Shown piece after piece: positions 21,541-57,900 of a DNA stretch of 64,000 bases. The stretch's first letter is position 1. Each line of letters starts with the position of its first letter. Made by a program: the position numbers and the translations under genes. The notes beneath the pieces were generated by a model. The model had not been told where the DNA came from and made no database searches. It was given only the letters and a program-made list of their open reading frames with translations. The stretch is taken from positions 21,741,534 to 21,805,533 of the forward strand of contig ML679989.1 of assembly GCA_007922225.1 (NCBI GenBank), read 5' to 3'. The DNA is from Emydura subglobosa (taxonomy: Eukaryota; Chordata; Testudines; Chelidae).

Positions 21541-24500
21541 ATAAGAACACAAGAACGGCCAGTCTGGGTCAGACCAATGGCCCACCTAGCCCAGTATCCT
21601 GTCTTCCAACAGCAGCCAGTGCCAGGTACTTCAGAGGAAATGTACAGAACAGGAGATCCACCCCTTGCTGTCCACTCCCAAATTCTGGTGGTCAGAGGCT
21701 AGGGACACCCAGAGCAGGGGTTACATCCCTGGCCATCTTTGCTAATAGCCACTGATGGACCTGTCCTCCGTGAACAGATCTAGTTCTTTTTTGAACCCCG
21801 GTATAGTTCTGGCCTTTACAACATCCCCTGGCAAGGAGTTCCACAGGATGACTGTGCATTGGGTGAAGGAGTACTTCCTTATGTTCATTTTAAACCTGCT
21901 GCCTATTCATTTCATTGGGTGACCCCCTGGTTCGTGTGTTACGAGAAGGAATAAATGACACTTCCTGATTCACTTTCTCCACCCCAGGCATGATTTTATA
22001 GACCTCTATCCTATCCCCCCTCACTCGTCTCTTTCTAAGCTAAACCACTCCAGTCTTTTTAATCTCTCCTCACATGGAAGCTGTTCCCTACCCCTAATCA
22101 TTTTTGTTGCCCTTCTCTGGATCTTTTCCAATTCCAATATATCTTTTTTGAGATGGGGCAACCAGAACTGCGCACAGAATTCAAGGCATGGGCATACCAT
22201 AGATTTATATAGTGATATGTTTGTCATATCTATTCCTTGGCTTTCCTAATGGTTCCCAACAGTCTGGTAGCTTTTTGGACTGCCGCAGCACATTGAGTGG
22301 ATGTTTTCAGAGAACTATCCACAGTGACGCCAAGGTCTCTTTCCTGAGTAGTAACAGCTAAGCTAGAGTCCATCATTTTGTATGTGTAGTTGGGATGACT
22401 TTTTCCAATGGGCATTACTTTGCATTTGTCAACACTGAATTTCAGTTACCATTTTGTTGCCCAGTCCCCCGCTTTGGTGAGATCCTTTGTAACCTTCGCC
22501 GTCTGCTTTCAGCTGCACTATCTTGAGTAGTTTTGTATCGTCTGCAAACCTTGCCACCTCGCTGCTCATCCCCCTTTTCCAGATCTTTCATGAACATATT
22601 GAACTGTTCTGGTCTCAGCAGAGATCCCTGGGGGACACCACTATTCACCTCTCGCCTTTGTGAAAACTGACCATTTATTCCCACCCTTTCTTTCCTGCCT
22701 TGTAAGCAGTCACCGATCCGGAGAGGATCTTCCCTCTCCTCCCATGGCCATTTACTTTGCTGAAGAGCCTTTGGGGAGAGACTTTGTCAAAGGCTGTTTG
22801 AAAGGCCAAGTACACGATAGCCACTGGATCGCCCTTGTGCACATGCTTGTCGACCCCCCTCTGCAGCAGGTTCACACCAACCCCCCTGCTGCTCAGGTCC
22901 TCTGCCCCCCACACCCTGTGCAGATCACAGCTTCATGTGCCCCTAGTGCTCTTTAGTCATGGGCTTTTCCCACCACCAATTATTGACAGGCATAGTCCAG
23001 GCTCAGCCCCTCACGCAGTGCAGCCCCCCCCTACAACCGCAGTGCAGCACTGTGCTCTGGTAAATCCCTGCTAGGGGCCTGTCTGTGAGCTTTTCTAGGG
23101 CTGGATTAATGAGGGTAAACAGCTGCTCCCTGTTAGCCCAGTCCGCGCAGGCTCGCTCAGCTGGCTCCACTCCCCCTTTGATTAAGGTTCCGGGGCAGAG
23201 GGTGTGGTGCTGTCTGAATGAGGGGGGCCCTTGGGGTGTATTCAGGAGCTCCGATTGCTCCCTTCTACACCAGTCTCGCGTTGGGGGTGTCACGCTGGGT
23301 AGATGGGGGGGGGAGCATTTGTTATATTGTTTGACATCAATATGTCAAAATCATATTAATTCATGTGAGAGATGCTATGCCAGGTACTGCTCGGAAGGTT
23401 ATAACATGCTAAGTCAGATGATAATACTTATCTTCATGTGTAATATGTGAAATGGAAGTTATGGATGTATTTGGTATATCTGTATTTCAAATGGTGCTGT
23501 CTGACTAACACCCCAGACAGGATGGCTGCAGAACAATAGCCTGCTTAATGGCCCATTAAGACATTCCCAGGTGCAAGGGGCCCAGGGGGAGAAGCCGGAG
23601 ATACACCTGATGTGGCACCAGGACTGGCCCATGTGGCTCTGGACTCCATTTTAGTTCCTGTAAAACTCTACAAACTGCATGGCCAGGGCCAGGGGGTATA
23701 TAAGACAGAGGCCTTGGGAATCCATTTGGTCTTTAGTCACCAGTCTTTCAGTTGGGACTCAGCTTCAAACACCTGTCTACCTCTGGATCAAGTCAACTGC
23801 AACTGAAGCTGTGAACAAAGGACTGAGACCCATCCAATTACTGGATGTACACCAGAGGAACTATGCAAGCCTGCAACTCCACAATTCTTCTAGAAACCTG
23901 ATGTGTATGGACTTTCAATCATCTGTATGTATCTGATTGCTCTAATGCTTTCACATTTCTCTCATGGTTTATTTCTTTCTTTTTACAATAAACCTTTAGT
24001 TTTAGTTACTAAAGGATTGGCCGGCAGTGTGGTATTTTGGGTAAGATCCAAACTTATATTGATCTGGTGCTGTGGCTGACCCCTTGGGGTCAGAGGGAAC
24101 CTTTTTAGTAAAGAGCAGAGAGTTTAAATAACTGGTCTCTTTACTGGACCTAGTGCTGATTTGGGAGCCTGGAGCTGAAATGCAGTAAAGGGGCTGTGTG
24201 TAATTGTGGACTGGCTTCTGTAGGGATTCAGAAGCGCAGTTTGTGGCTGGTTGGGAAGTCTGGCTTCAGTTCCACCCTCCAGTGCTGGGAGAATCTGCTC
24301 TCCTTTTACATCCTGCCCTGACCTTGGCATTTTCAGGTGGCTACCCTGGGCACGGAAGGGTCACAGAGGGCTGGCTCAACCTTCAGTTCTCAGCCAACCC
24401 CCATCACACCCTCAAAGAATTCTAGTAGCTTGGTGAGGCATGATTTCCCTTTGCAAAAGCCACAGTAACTCTCCCCAATGAATCCTATTCATCTATGTGT

Positions 24501-24598
24501 CTGATAATTCTGCTCTTCACTATCGCTTCAGCCAGTGAGCCTGGCACTGATGTTAGACTACTGGTCTGTCCTTGCCAGGCGAGCCTCTGGAGCCGCAG
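21541..24598 (-). mobile_element. CR1 LINE (older subfamily), split by an LTR insertion
   Basis: The left part 21541-22861 and the right part 24409-24598 are one minus-strand CR1 copy. The 3' end reads CATAAGAACGGCC-like words on the minus strand, and translations show WLPHLKKDILELEKIQRRA and VTVDSSLKTSTQ from the reverse transcriptase C-terminus. The frame is broken several times. Removing 22862-24408 plus one 5-bp duplication rejoins the element exactly where the CR1 sequence continues. Confidence 0.85.
22862..24408 (+). mobile_element. Solo LTR of 1547 bp inserted in a CR1
   Basis: Begins TGCAGCAGG and ends CCATCACA (TG...CA). It is flanked by the perfect 5-bp duplication CCCTC (22857-22861 and 24409-24413). 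A TATA box (GTATATAAG near 23695-23703) and an AATAAA near 23986 lie in the order expected of U3-R-U5. No internal retroviral genes are present. A 5-bp duplication fits Ty3/gypsy-like or endogenous-retrovirus LTRs, and the family is not assigned. Confidence 0.7.
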
Positions 24599-24669
24599 GA
24601 GGCAGGCAGGGGTGCAGAGGCAGCAGGAACTGCTGAGTGGAGAAGAGAGCCTGGAGCAGGGGCCTGGTG

Positions 24670-25120
24670 CAGTGGTGTACTGAGGGGGGGCCAGGTCCCC
24701 GGGCACCAGCCTGTGGGGGGGTGCCGGGCCATCCCTTCACGATGCGCAGGGGGTGGGGGGCGCAGGAGGCTCTGAGAGGCAGCTGAATGGCAGCCGCCCC
24801 TCACAGCCTCCTGCACCCCCCGACCCCTGCACGTCGTGAAGGGCCGGCCCAGCACACCCCCCCTCAGGCTGAGGGAGAAGCCACCCCACCTGAGCCAGAG
24901 AGAGGTGAGTGGGGAGATGGCCCCGCAATGAGCCGCAGAAAGATCCCCCCACAGGAGGAGGTAAGCGGTGTGCCCCCCTGCAGGTACAGACCCCCGCCTC
25001 CCCAGGGCAGCTGGGGGGTGGCGCCTTCTGGTGGGAGCTGGGGACCTTTCCTGCCCTGCATGCGGGGGGCGCAAATGCAGTCTTGGCCCCTGGATGCCGG
25101 AGACCCACAGTACACCACTG
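24670..25120. mobile_element. hAT-type non-autonomous element with perfect ends, 451 bp
   Basis: Perfect 13-bp terminal inverted repeats CAGTGGTGTACTG (24670-24682) and CAGTACACCACTG (25108-25120). The perfect 8-bp target duplication GCCTGGTG is at 24662-24669 and 25121-25128. The CAGTGG start and 8-bp duplication are hAT hallmarks. The interior is GC-rich and has no transposase. It sits directly next to the split CR1. Confidence 0.92.
24729..24847. repeat. Internal hairpin of the 451-bp hAT element
   Basis: Arms 24729-24771 and 24805-24847 (43 bases each) are inverted copies with only a few mismatches, separated by a 33-base loop. It is part of the element above. Confidence 0.85.
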
Positions 25121-25128
25121 GCCTGGTG

Positions 25129-25873
25129 TAGGGCCTGTGGCCTGAACCAAACTCAGCAAAAACCAGGCTGCGAGCAAAGGCAGGCCCTGTCCTAAACCAG
25201 ACGCTTGCTTAGAAGTTCACTGTCCCGTCCTTGAACTCGGCAACGCCCAGCTAGCATTGCTAAGACACAGGCACTCCTGGGAAGTCCTAGGCACTGGGTA
25301 TTCATGCAAACACCTTCCAGAAGGCGAGTAGAGGTCCACCCCAGTCTGGAGGGACCATATAAACACAGTCCTGGAGCTGGTCCAGGAGTCAGGGACACAC
25401 CGAGCCCAGTGAGACAAGGGTGGGAGAGAACAGGGTAAAGGATGGGGCTGTTTTGTTCAAATCAGCAGGTACAAGGTATAGGGTTGGAGATGATGTCAGG
25501 CGCGTGACACTGAGCTGTGTGGACACATGTCTTAGTGCACCTGTAATTACAGAGCCAGGGTGCTAGGGCCGTGCTTCATCGACAATAAACCTGGTCGAGC
25601 GCCTTTGCCACTGAACCAAGTCTGCAGCGTTCTTGAGGTTTGCTGGGCCGGCCGGGGCCAGCACACACACACCCAACTGCCAGCTCCCAGAACCCAGCGA
25701 TGTAGGCTGGCATCACAAAGACCCTCCTGACCTCACAGTGCAAGGCCAATGGAAAAGCTGATTCCAAAGGCAGATCTTTCTCCTTCCCAGCGGCTGGTGG
25801 GAGGGCAAGGGCTCCGAGCGTCTCCAGGCAGGGACCCAACGTCTGCGTGGCTGGGGCGAGATATTCTGCCACC
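25129..25873. other. Region upstream of CCDC183, no gene recognised
   Basis: No coding segment or repeat family recognised. The CCDC183 promoter should lie here, but I see no TATA box and no X-box. Confidence 0.4.
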
Positions 25874-50978
<25,105 letters not shown>

Positions 50979-51026
50979 GGCTGCAGTGCTGCCATCTCAC
51001 GTCAAAAGCGACTTTATTTCAGACTC

Positions 51027-51032
51027 AATAAA
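51027..51032 (+). terminator. CCDC183: CCDC183 polyadenylation signal AATAAA
   Basis: Canonical AATAAA 49 bases after the stop codon, followed by a GT/T-containing stretch. This implies a very short 3' untranslated region. Confidence 0.85.
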
Positions 51033-51097
51033 GCGTATCACTTTCCTTGGCTGGCCCCGCACTGTCCTGAGCCACTGGAAGGCATCGGGCTGAGCTC

Positions 51098-51129
51098 TGT
51101 CATGCACTGGCCCGGCCCGGCCCGGCCCG
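51098..51129. repeat. (GGCCC)n tract
   Basis: Four GGCCC units just downstream of CCDC183, at the left edge of the CpG-rich RABL6 promoter region. Confidence 0.8.
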
Positions 51130-51386
51130 CTACAACCTGGTCTAATGGGGGGAGTGGTGGCCATCAAGCCCCCAGCCCTCCCTCCTACAGGGGACCGCTG
51201 GGCGGGGCTGGGGCACTTCGAGGGGCGGAGCTAGTGGGGGTAGGGGTGGAGCGTGCAGGGCTGGACAGTTCGGTGGGTGGGGAGTGGGGAGCCGGGCTGA
51301 GCGCGCGCTTAACTTTCTTGTCCCGCGCGAGTTCCTGTAGCGGCGCTCTCAGCGTCCCCCTCCCCCTCCCTTGAAGCGAAAGAACC

Positions 51387-51402
51387 AAGATGGCGGTGAC
51401 GT
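51387..51402 (+). promoter_or_regulatory. RABL6: YY1 motif overlapping CRE-like TGACGT
   Basis: AAGATGGCGG (51387-51396) is the classical YY1 site found at or just after start sites of TATA-less housekeeping genes. It runs directly into TGACGT (51397-51402), a CREB/ATF half-site. Likely marks the RABL6 transcription start. Confidence 0.65.
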
Positions 51403-51458
51403 GGGGGGCTGAGCGGTGCTTCTTGCCTCAGCGGCCGGCGGCACCTGGGAGGGCTTGA
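51390..51458 (+). other. Upstream open reading frame in RABL6 leader
   Basis: The ATG inside the YY1 motif has A at -3 and G at +4, an optimal context. It opens a 22-codon frame (MAVTWGAERC to GRA, then TGA) that ends 364 bases before the RABL6 ATG. It matters only if transcription starts upstream of 51390. Confidence 0.45.
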
Positions 51459-51822
51459 GCCCGACCCCGACCCAGGGGAGCGTGGAGACCCGGACACGTC
51501 GCTCTCTGTCCCGGGGCCGGGCAATGCCGCGTTAACTCCCCGGGTCCCCCCCGCGCCGGGCCCCCCCGCCCCCCACCCGGTCCGTGAGGGGAGCGAGCCC
51601 GGAGCAGGGCGGCAGGTGCTGGGAGTCGTGCCGGGGTTGGGCAGATCGCTCCCCGGGAGGGACGCGGGATTGTGCCTGGTGCGTTCAGCGCCCCATGGCC
51701 ACGTAAACGGGCCCCGGGCCTGGGCGCTGCCCTCCGCGGGGCTGCTGCGGAGCGCCGGCGGGAGGCGCTTTTCTCGGCGCTGCGTCCAGGTCTGCGCCCC
51801 GCGGGAGGGGCCGGCGAGGAAG

Positions 51823-51952
51823 ATGTTCTCGGCCCTGAAGAAGCTGGTGGGCTCGGAGCAGGCTCCGGTCCGCGACAAGAACATCCCCGCAGGGCTGCAG
51901 TCCATGAACCAGGCTCTGCAGCGGAGGTTCGCCAAGGGGGTCCAGTACAACA
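51823..51952 (+). CDS. RABL6: RABL6 exon 1
   Basis: Residues 1-43, [13 protein letters not shown] to KGVQYN, ending in phase 1 at GTGAGT. Confidence 0.95.
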
Positions 51953-54900
51953 GTGAGTAGGGGCGGGACGGTTTGCGGGCGCAGAGGTGCCGGGGTGGGC
52001 AGCAACCTCTCGGGGTGAACCGTGCGTGCCTGGTCCTGCCGGGGTGCGGAGGAATGCAGTGCCCGGACGGTGCGAGCCCTTGGTCTGTGCGCTGTTGCTC
52101 TGGCAGTCTGCTCCTGAAACAGTGACATAGCTCCGCTAGAGAGAGCGACGGAGCTGGGGGGTAGGCAAGGGAGAGAAATCTCTAGTTGAAAGATAGGAGG
52201 GAACTCAAATCCTTAACGCTTGGTTTGAAAACTTTTCCTGTTTTAGGGGCTGGGTTGTTCTGAATGGCTGCATCCCCCCCACTGACTTCATGGGGAGTTG
52301 TGGGAGTGCAACACTTCTCTAGATCACTCCATTACAATGATAGGAAAATTTCTCTTTTCTCCCGCGCACCCAATCTTTGGATGGCCTTTGCCACGTCTGA
52401 GGAAAATGGTACTTTCCCATTCAGTGCTAGTGGCTGTTTGTTAGGAGGTGAATATTGTGGAATTCTGCCTTCCTAAATGTTAGTGAAAGGTGGAGAAGGT
52501 ACTGTACTTAGTTTTATTAGGTCCATTGGTCTCACACTGGATATCAGTGTATGCAGGTACGTTTTTTAAAATTATTTTTCAATAGGCATTTTAATGATTT
52601 TTTTTCCCTGTGATAATTGGGCTGTTTCTTTCTTAAATCAGCATCTCTGCATCTAATTTCAATTTTAATTAAAATTTTAATTTCAAGCTTAGACTTGTTT
52701 AGAATTTCAAGTCTAAACTTCCAGATGGCCAGTTTATATCCATTAGTTCTTGTGTCCACAGTGGCACTGAACTTAAATAATTCCTCTCCCTCCCTGGTAT
52801 TTATCCCTCTGATGTATTTATAGAGAGCAATCATATCTCCCCTCAGCCTTCTTTTGGTTATCCTCTAAGGCAGGTTTTCCATTCTGCAGATCATCCTAGT
52901 AGCCCTACTCTGCACCTGTTCCTGTTTGAATTCATCTTTCTTAAACATGGGGCACCAGAACTGCACACAGTATTCCAGATGCGATCTCACCAGCGCCTTG
53001 TATGATGGTACTAACACCTCTCTATCTCTACTGGAAATGCCTTGTCTGATACATCCAAGGACCGCATTAGCTTTTTTCATGGTCGTATCACATTGGCAGC
53101 TCATAGTCATCCTGTGATCAACCAATACGCTCAGGTCCTTCATCTGCTCTGTCACTTCCAACTGATGTGTCCCCAGCTCATAGCAAAAGTTCTTGTTGTT
53201 AGTCCCTAAATGCATGACCTTGCACTTTCCACTATTAAATTTCATCCTATTTCTATTACTCCAGTTTACAAGGTCATCCAGATCTTGTTGTATGATATCC
53301 CGGTCTTTTTCTGTATTGGCAAAACCTCCCAACTTTGTCATCCGCAAACTTTATTAGCACATTCCCACTTCTTGTGTCAAGGTCATTAATAAAAATGTTA
53401 CATAAGATTGGTCCCAAGACCGAGCCCTGAGGAACTCCACTAGTAACCTCTCCCTAGCCTGACAGTTCACCTTTCAGTATGACCTGTTGTAGTCTCCCCT
53501 TTAACCAGTTCCTTATCCCCCTTTCAATTTTGATATTAATCCCTGTCTTTTCCAATTTAACTAATAATTCCCCATGGCACTGACGACCTGCAGCAATACC
53601 ACCTCTGCCCTGGCACTGCAACCCTAATTCCAGTGCAGAGGAGAGGGCATTCAGGGATATTGGAGACCGAGCCTGTGCCACACTTACTCCCACAGCAGCA
53701 GTCCTGTCCCGTGGGGCTGGACTTGGCTCTTTGCTCCAGGCATTGTGACCTGGTGCATGGGATTGCAGTGCCATTCAGGTTTGGTCCAGCTGTGGAAGAG
53801 TGGCAGGGCTGCAATGCCATGTACCAGGTCACAATGTCCAGAGTGGGAAGCTGGGCCCAGCCCTACGGGATGGGAGCCACCACTGTGGGGTGAGTTCAGG
53901 GCACGCTTTCCTATCAGCCCCCGCCCCTCCACACCAGGCCTGCAACCCACCTAAACCTTCAAGTGACTCAGTGGTGGGTTGAGACTGACTTTTGGGAAGC
54001 AGTGACATAGGGTGATAGTTATATCATCCTTTCTGAAAACAGACACACACCAGCTCATCTGTATGGGTCTGTGTAGGTATTACGTCAGTGTGCGGACGGC
54101 TGAGAGGAGATCAGCAGTGTGGAATAATAGGTCTGATTTGTAGATGTTGGACTTGAATAATTTTCTCTGTAGGTATGCACATCTGGGGAGATGAGGGGGA
54201 ATAGAACCCAAATCACATCTTAATTTGAAGGCACAGTTGAGGGGAAGGAAGATTAGAAATGTAGAAAGGGTATTATTGTGGTCAACAGCGCTTCTGAGCT
54301 GATATGTGTGTGAAATTCTTTTTAGCAGAGAAAGCATTTGGTTCATTTATCCTGATCACATCAGTTAGACATACTAAGAATAGTGCATAATTCAGAATGT
54401 GTAGCAATTGTGTGGAGCTATATCCATTTTTAAGATGAAGACAGCTGGGCCAAAAATTCAGATACTAAAGCTACTAAGCATAGTCCTATTGATTCCTTAG
54501 CAAGTATTTCCATTTTAACTTTGTCACATTGCTAAAAACCTGCGGAATGTTTTTGTTTGGTACCTTGACTTGACAGTACTTGTGTTCCAGTTGCTGTTTT
54601 AATATTGATGATAAAACTGCAGCTTTCTGTCACTGCCTTGGGGGAAGCTTTCCAATCTCCATAGTAACTCTGCTCTCAGTATTGCTGTTATATAATATTT
54701 ACAGAAGATGCAGACCAGCTTGTGAAAGGGCTTGGGAGGCAGCCCACTAAGACATGCGTAGTGTATTTATTTTTGAACATCATGCATGTGTGGCCCTTTA
54801 CAGGTTGGACAGGTCTTGGCATGAGGAGTTTATAATTTGAGTTGAATATAGTAAGGGATGTCGACAGAAAGGGTGTTACTGTGGGGAAGATGAGGCTGTA

Positions 54901-57900
54901 TCTCTTGCTTTATTTCCACAATGCTCAATGCACAATGTAAGTAGTACAAAGATGAAATTCAAGGGGGAAATATAAAAATGCTTTTCAGAGCAGTTGTATA
55001 CAAATAAATGTCATGCCTTTAACTCCCTTTTTTCCTAGAAATCTAAATTTAGGGCATACTGTCATGGCTGTTTTTACAAAAATGGACACTCACTTTTTGC
55101 TGATCCATTCAAAACATGAAACTGAAATCTGTTTCCTTACCCCACATTTATTTAGCTCATAGACTGACTTCTTGAAGGACTTAAGAGTTACAGCGAATGG
55201 ACTGGGAGCCAGGAATTCCTCTGTTCTAAATCTGGCTCTGACACTAATTTGTATAATTTTGGGTGAATCATTTCATGTTTGTGCCAGTTTCCTTATCTGT
55301 GTAGTATATTTAAGAAAAGAAAACCCTCAGATGGATAGTATTTGAACTATAGTAAGTGTTAAATGTTGTTCTTATGAGTTCTGGGCAACTGGCATCTGTT
55401 AGAAAAAATGCATTGATGCACTTTGTTGAGGGAACCCGCCCCTCTCCCTGCCAAATCATACAGAATTTTCAAACAGAAAAGAAGAGGTTGGGGTGTTTGT
55501 AGGGTATGATTTCAGAAGAGAGCAAGGCCTAATAGCAGTCTTAGCAGCAACCGCTAGCATTCAATGGAGAATCATATTTCAAAATATATTTTCATACTTT
55601 TATCTTACCGCACGTGGTTTTTCACAATACTCCTCATCCACACTGTCTCTTGTGGCCCCACCATCATACTTGGCTGTTTAGTACCAGAAAAGAAAATAAG
55701 CTCTTAACACTGACATACTACAAACAAAGTTTATATAAGGTGGTGATAGGCTGAGAGGGGATTGTGGCTGAAGGCCTTTCTGAGATTATATGTCTAAGAG
55801 GATTCCCTTGAAGCTACTCATTGATGGCAGCTGATCAGAGCAAAAGATGTGGGGCTGTTTGAAATATCCAGTTGTCATGTTCTCTTTCTTGCCTGGAGAT
55901 GGTGGGAGCCTGTTGTGCTGCCGTCCTCAAAACTGTTTGACAGGGCAGGCACATCACAAAACAAGGAAGTCTGTGTGTTTCTTTCAGATGATTTTGGACG
56001 TAAGTCAGTATAATACTAGCAAATGCATGCTGTGTGGTCACTGCCTAAAAATCACCCACTAGTAGGAAATATCAAGGCCAGTGGTGGCCCTGGGAATCAA
56101 ATATTCTGTCCACCTTTTGCTTTTCTCCCCTTGAAAGTAGAAAAATGGTCTCATGGATATATTGTATCCTTTTATGAAGTGTTGAAACCTGTTTTTTGTT
56201 ATGACGATTTATTATTTGTATTACTCTTGCACCTAGGAACCCACCTCATTTTGGTATTCTGGGTGTTGCTTTAATTTAAACCAATGTTTACGACCAAATT
56301 AAAGCTGCAAGCCTTTATCATAGGTGGTAGTACCTGTATGTATCTTACTGATGCTCGTCATTTCAAATTTAGAAGCATCCAAAAGGTTGTTGGCCAGGGA
56401 CAGTCAGGTAATCATGAGTGGCTTGTAGTGGGTGTTGAGTTACTGGTCATATTGCATGTCATTTTTTTTTAATGATACCTAGGACCTTATGGGAGTTGCA
56501 TAAATGCAGCAGTAGCAAGAGTGTTTGACATAAGATAAATGAAGTACTAGAGCAGCCTTTGCATATAAAATCCTACCTTATAATGAGAGTGTGACTGTAA
56601 TTAAAAAAACAAAGGCAGTGTTAAATTCACCCTATTGTTACTTGAGTGGTCATTTTGTGTGTGTTGGCACAAGTTGTATAGCATAAGAATGGCTGTACTG
56701 GGCTAGACCAATGGGCTAGACAAGTATCGTATCTGGCCTCAGCCACTGTCAGAAGACACTTCAGAGGGAATGAATAAAACAGGGCAATTTTTCAGTGATC
56801 TATCCCCTACTGTTACAAGCAGTAGGCACCACAAGAGAGAGAGGAATGAAGTGATTGCCCTTACCTTAACCAGCCAGTGCCAGATATTTTAACATAAAGG
56901 TGTCCTCCTCAACTTAGTGTAGGTTTCAGATGTAGGTTTTTGTGTTTTGTTTCAGAAATGGTTCAGAAAACCTGACTTCTAATAGTTTAGTTCCAAAAGC
57001 TTTTTTTCTGTTTTAATATACCTCTGAAGAGTTAACTCAAACACAGCAGCATAGTTCAAGAGAAGCAGAAATTGACACAGATTATAAGCAAAAGTGAAAC
57101 TGACCATTGTAATTATCTTGTTCAAAGGGAGAGAAATGTGGGAGCAGCATAAATGGTGAAAGACACATCTGACTTAGAATCATAGAGTTGGAAGGGACCT
57201 CATTCCAGTGCTTCACTACCCTCCTAGTAAAAAACTTTTTCCTAATGTCCAACCTAGACCTACCGCCCTGCAACCTGAGACTGTTGCTCTTTGTTCTGTC
57301 ATCTGCCACCACTGGGAACAGCCTAGCCCCATCCTCCCTGGGAACTCCCTTTCAAGTAGTTAAAGGCTGCTATCAAATCCCCCCTCATTCTTCTCTTTTG
57401 CAGACTAAACAAGCCTAGTTCCGTCAGCCTCTCCTCATAAGTCTTGTACTCCAGCCCCCTCATCATTTTTGTTGCCCTCCGCTGGACTCTCTCCAACTTG
57501 TCCACATCCTTTTTGTAGTGGGGGACCCAAAACTGGACACAGTACTCCAAATGTGGCCTCACCAATGCCGAATAGAGGGGAATAATCACTTCCCGTGACC
57601 TGCTGGCAATGCCCCTCCTAATGCAGCCCAATATGCTATTATCCTTCTTGGCAACCAGGGCACACTGCTGACTCAAATCCAGCTTCTTATGCACTGTAAC
57701 TCCCAGGTCCTTTTCTACAGAACTGCTGCCTAGCCCGTTGGTCCCCAGTCTGTAATTGTGTATGGGATTCTTCCGTCCAAAGTGCAGGACTCTGCACTTG
57801 TCCTTGTTGAACCTCATCAGATTTATTTTGGCCCAATCCTCCAATTTGTCTAGGTCCTTCTGTATCCTATCCCTACCTTCCAGGGTATCTACCACTCCCC

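Larger units (their letters stand above)
51180..52080 (+). promoter_or_regulatory. RABL6: CpG-island promoter of RABL6
   Basis: CpG density and GC content jump sharply here relative to the flanks, and no TATA box is present. The region spans the 5' untranslated sequence and exon 1 of RABL6. The CCDC183 polyadenylation signal lies less than 400 bases upstream of the YY1 site, so the intergenic space is very short. Confidence 0.8.

Noticed and set aside
24553..25177. Overlapping 146-173-codon minus-strand frames
   Set aside because: They lie within the 451-bp hAT element and its hairpin, and are GC-driven.
14842..25873. TMEM141 or a lipocalin gene between AMBP and CCDC183
   Set aside because: No exon resembling TMEM141 helices or a lipocalin GxW block could be found on either strand.
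51309..51950. 213-codon minus-strand open frame over the RABL6 promoter
   Set aside because: Shadow of the CpG island and of exon 1 on the other strand. Low-complexity composition.
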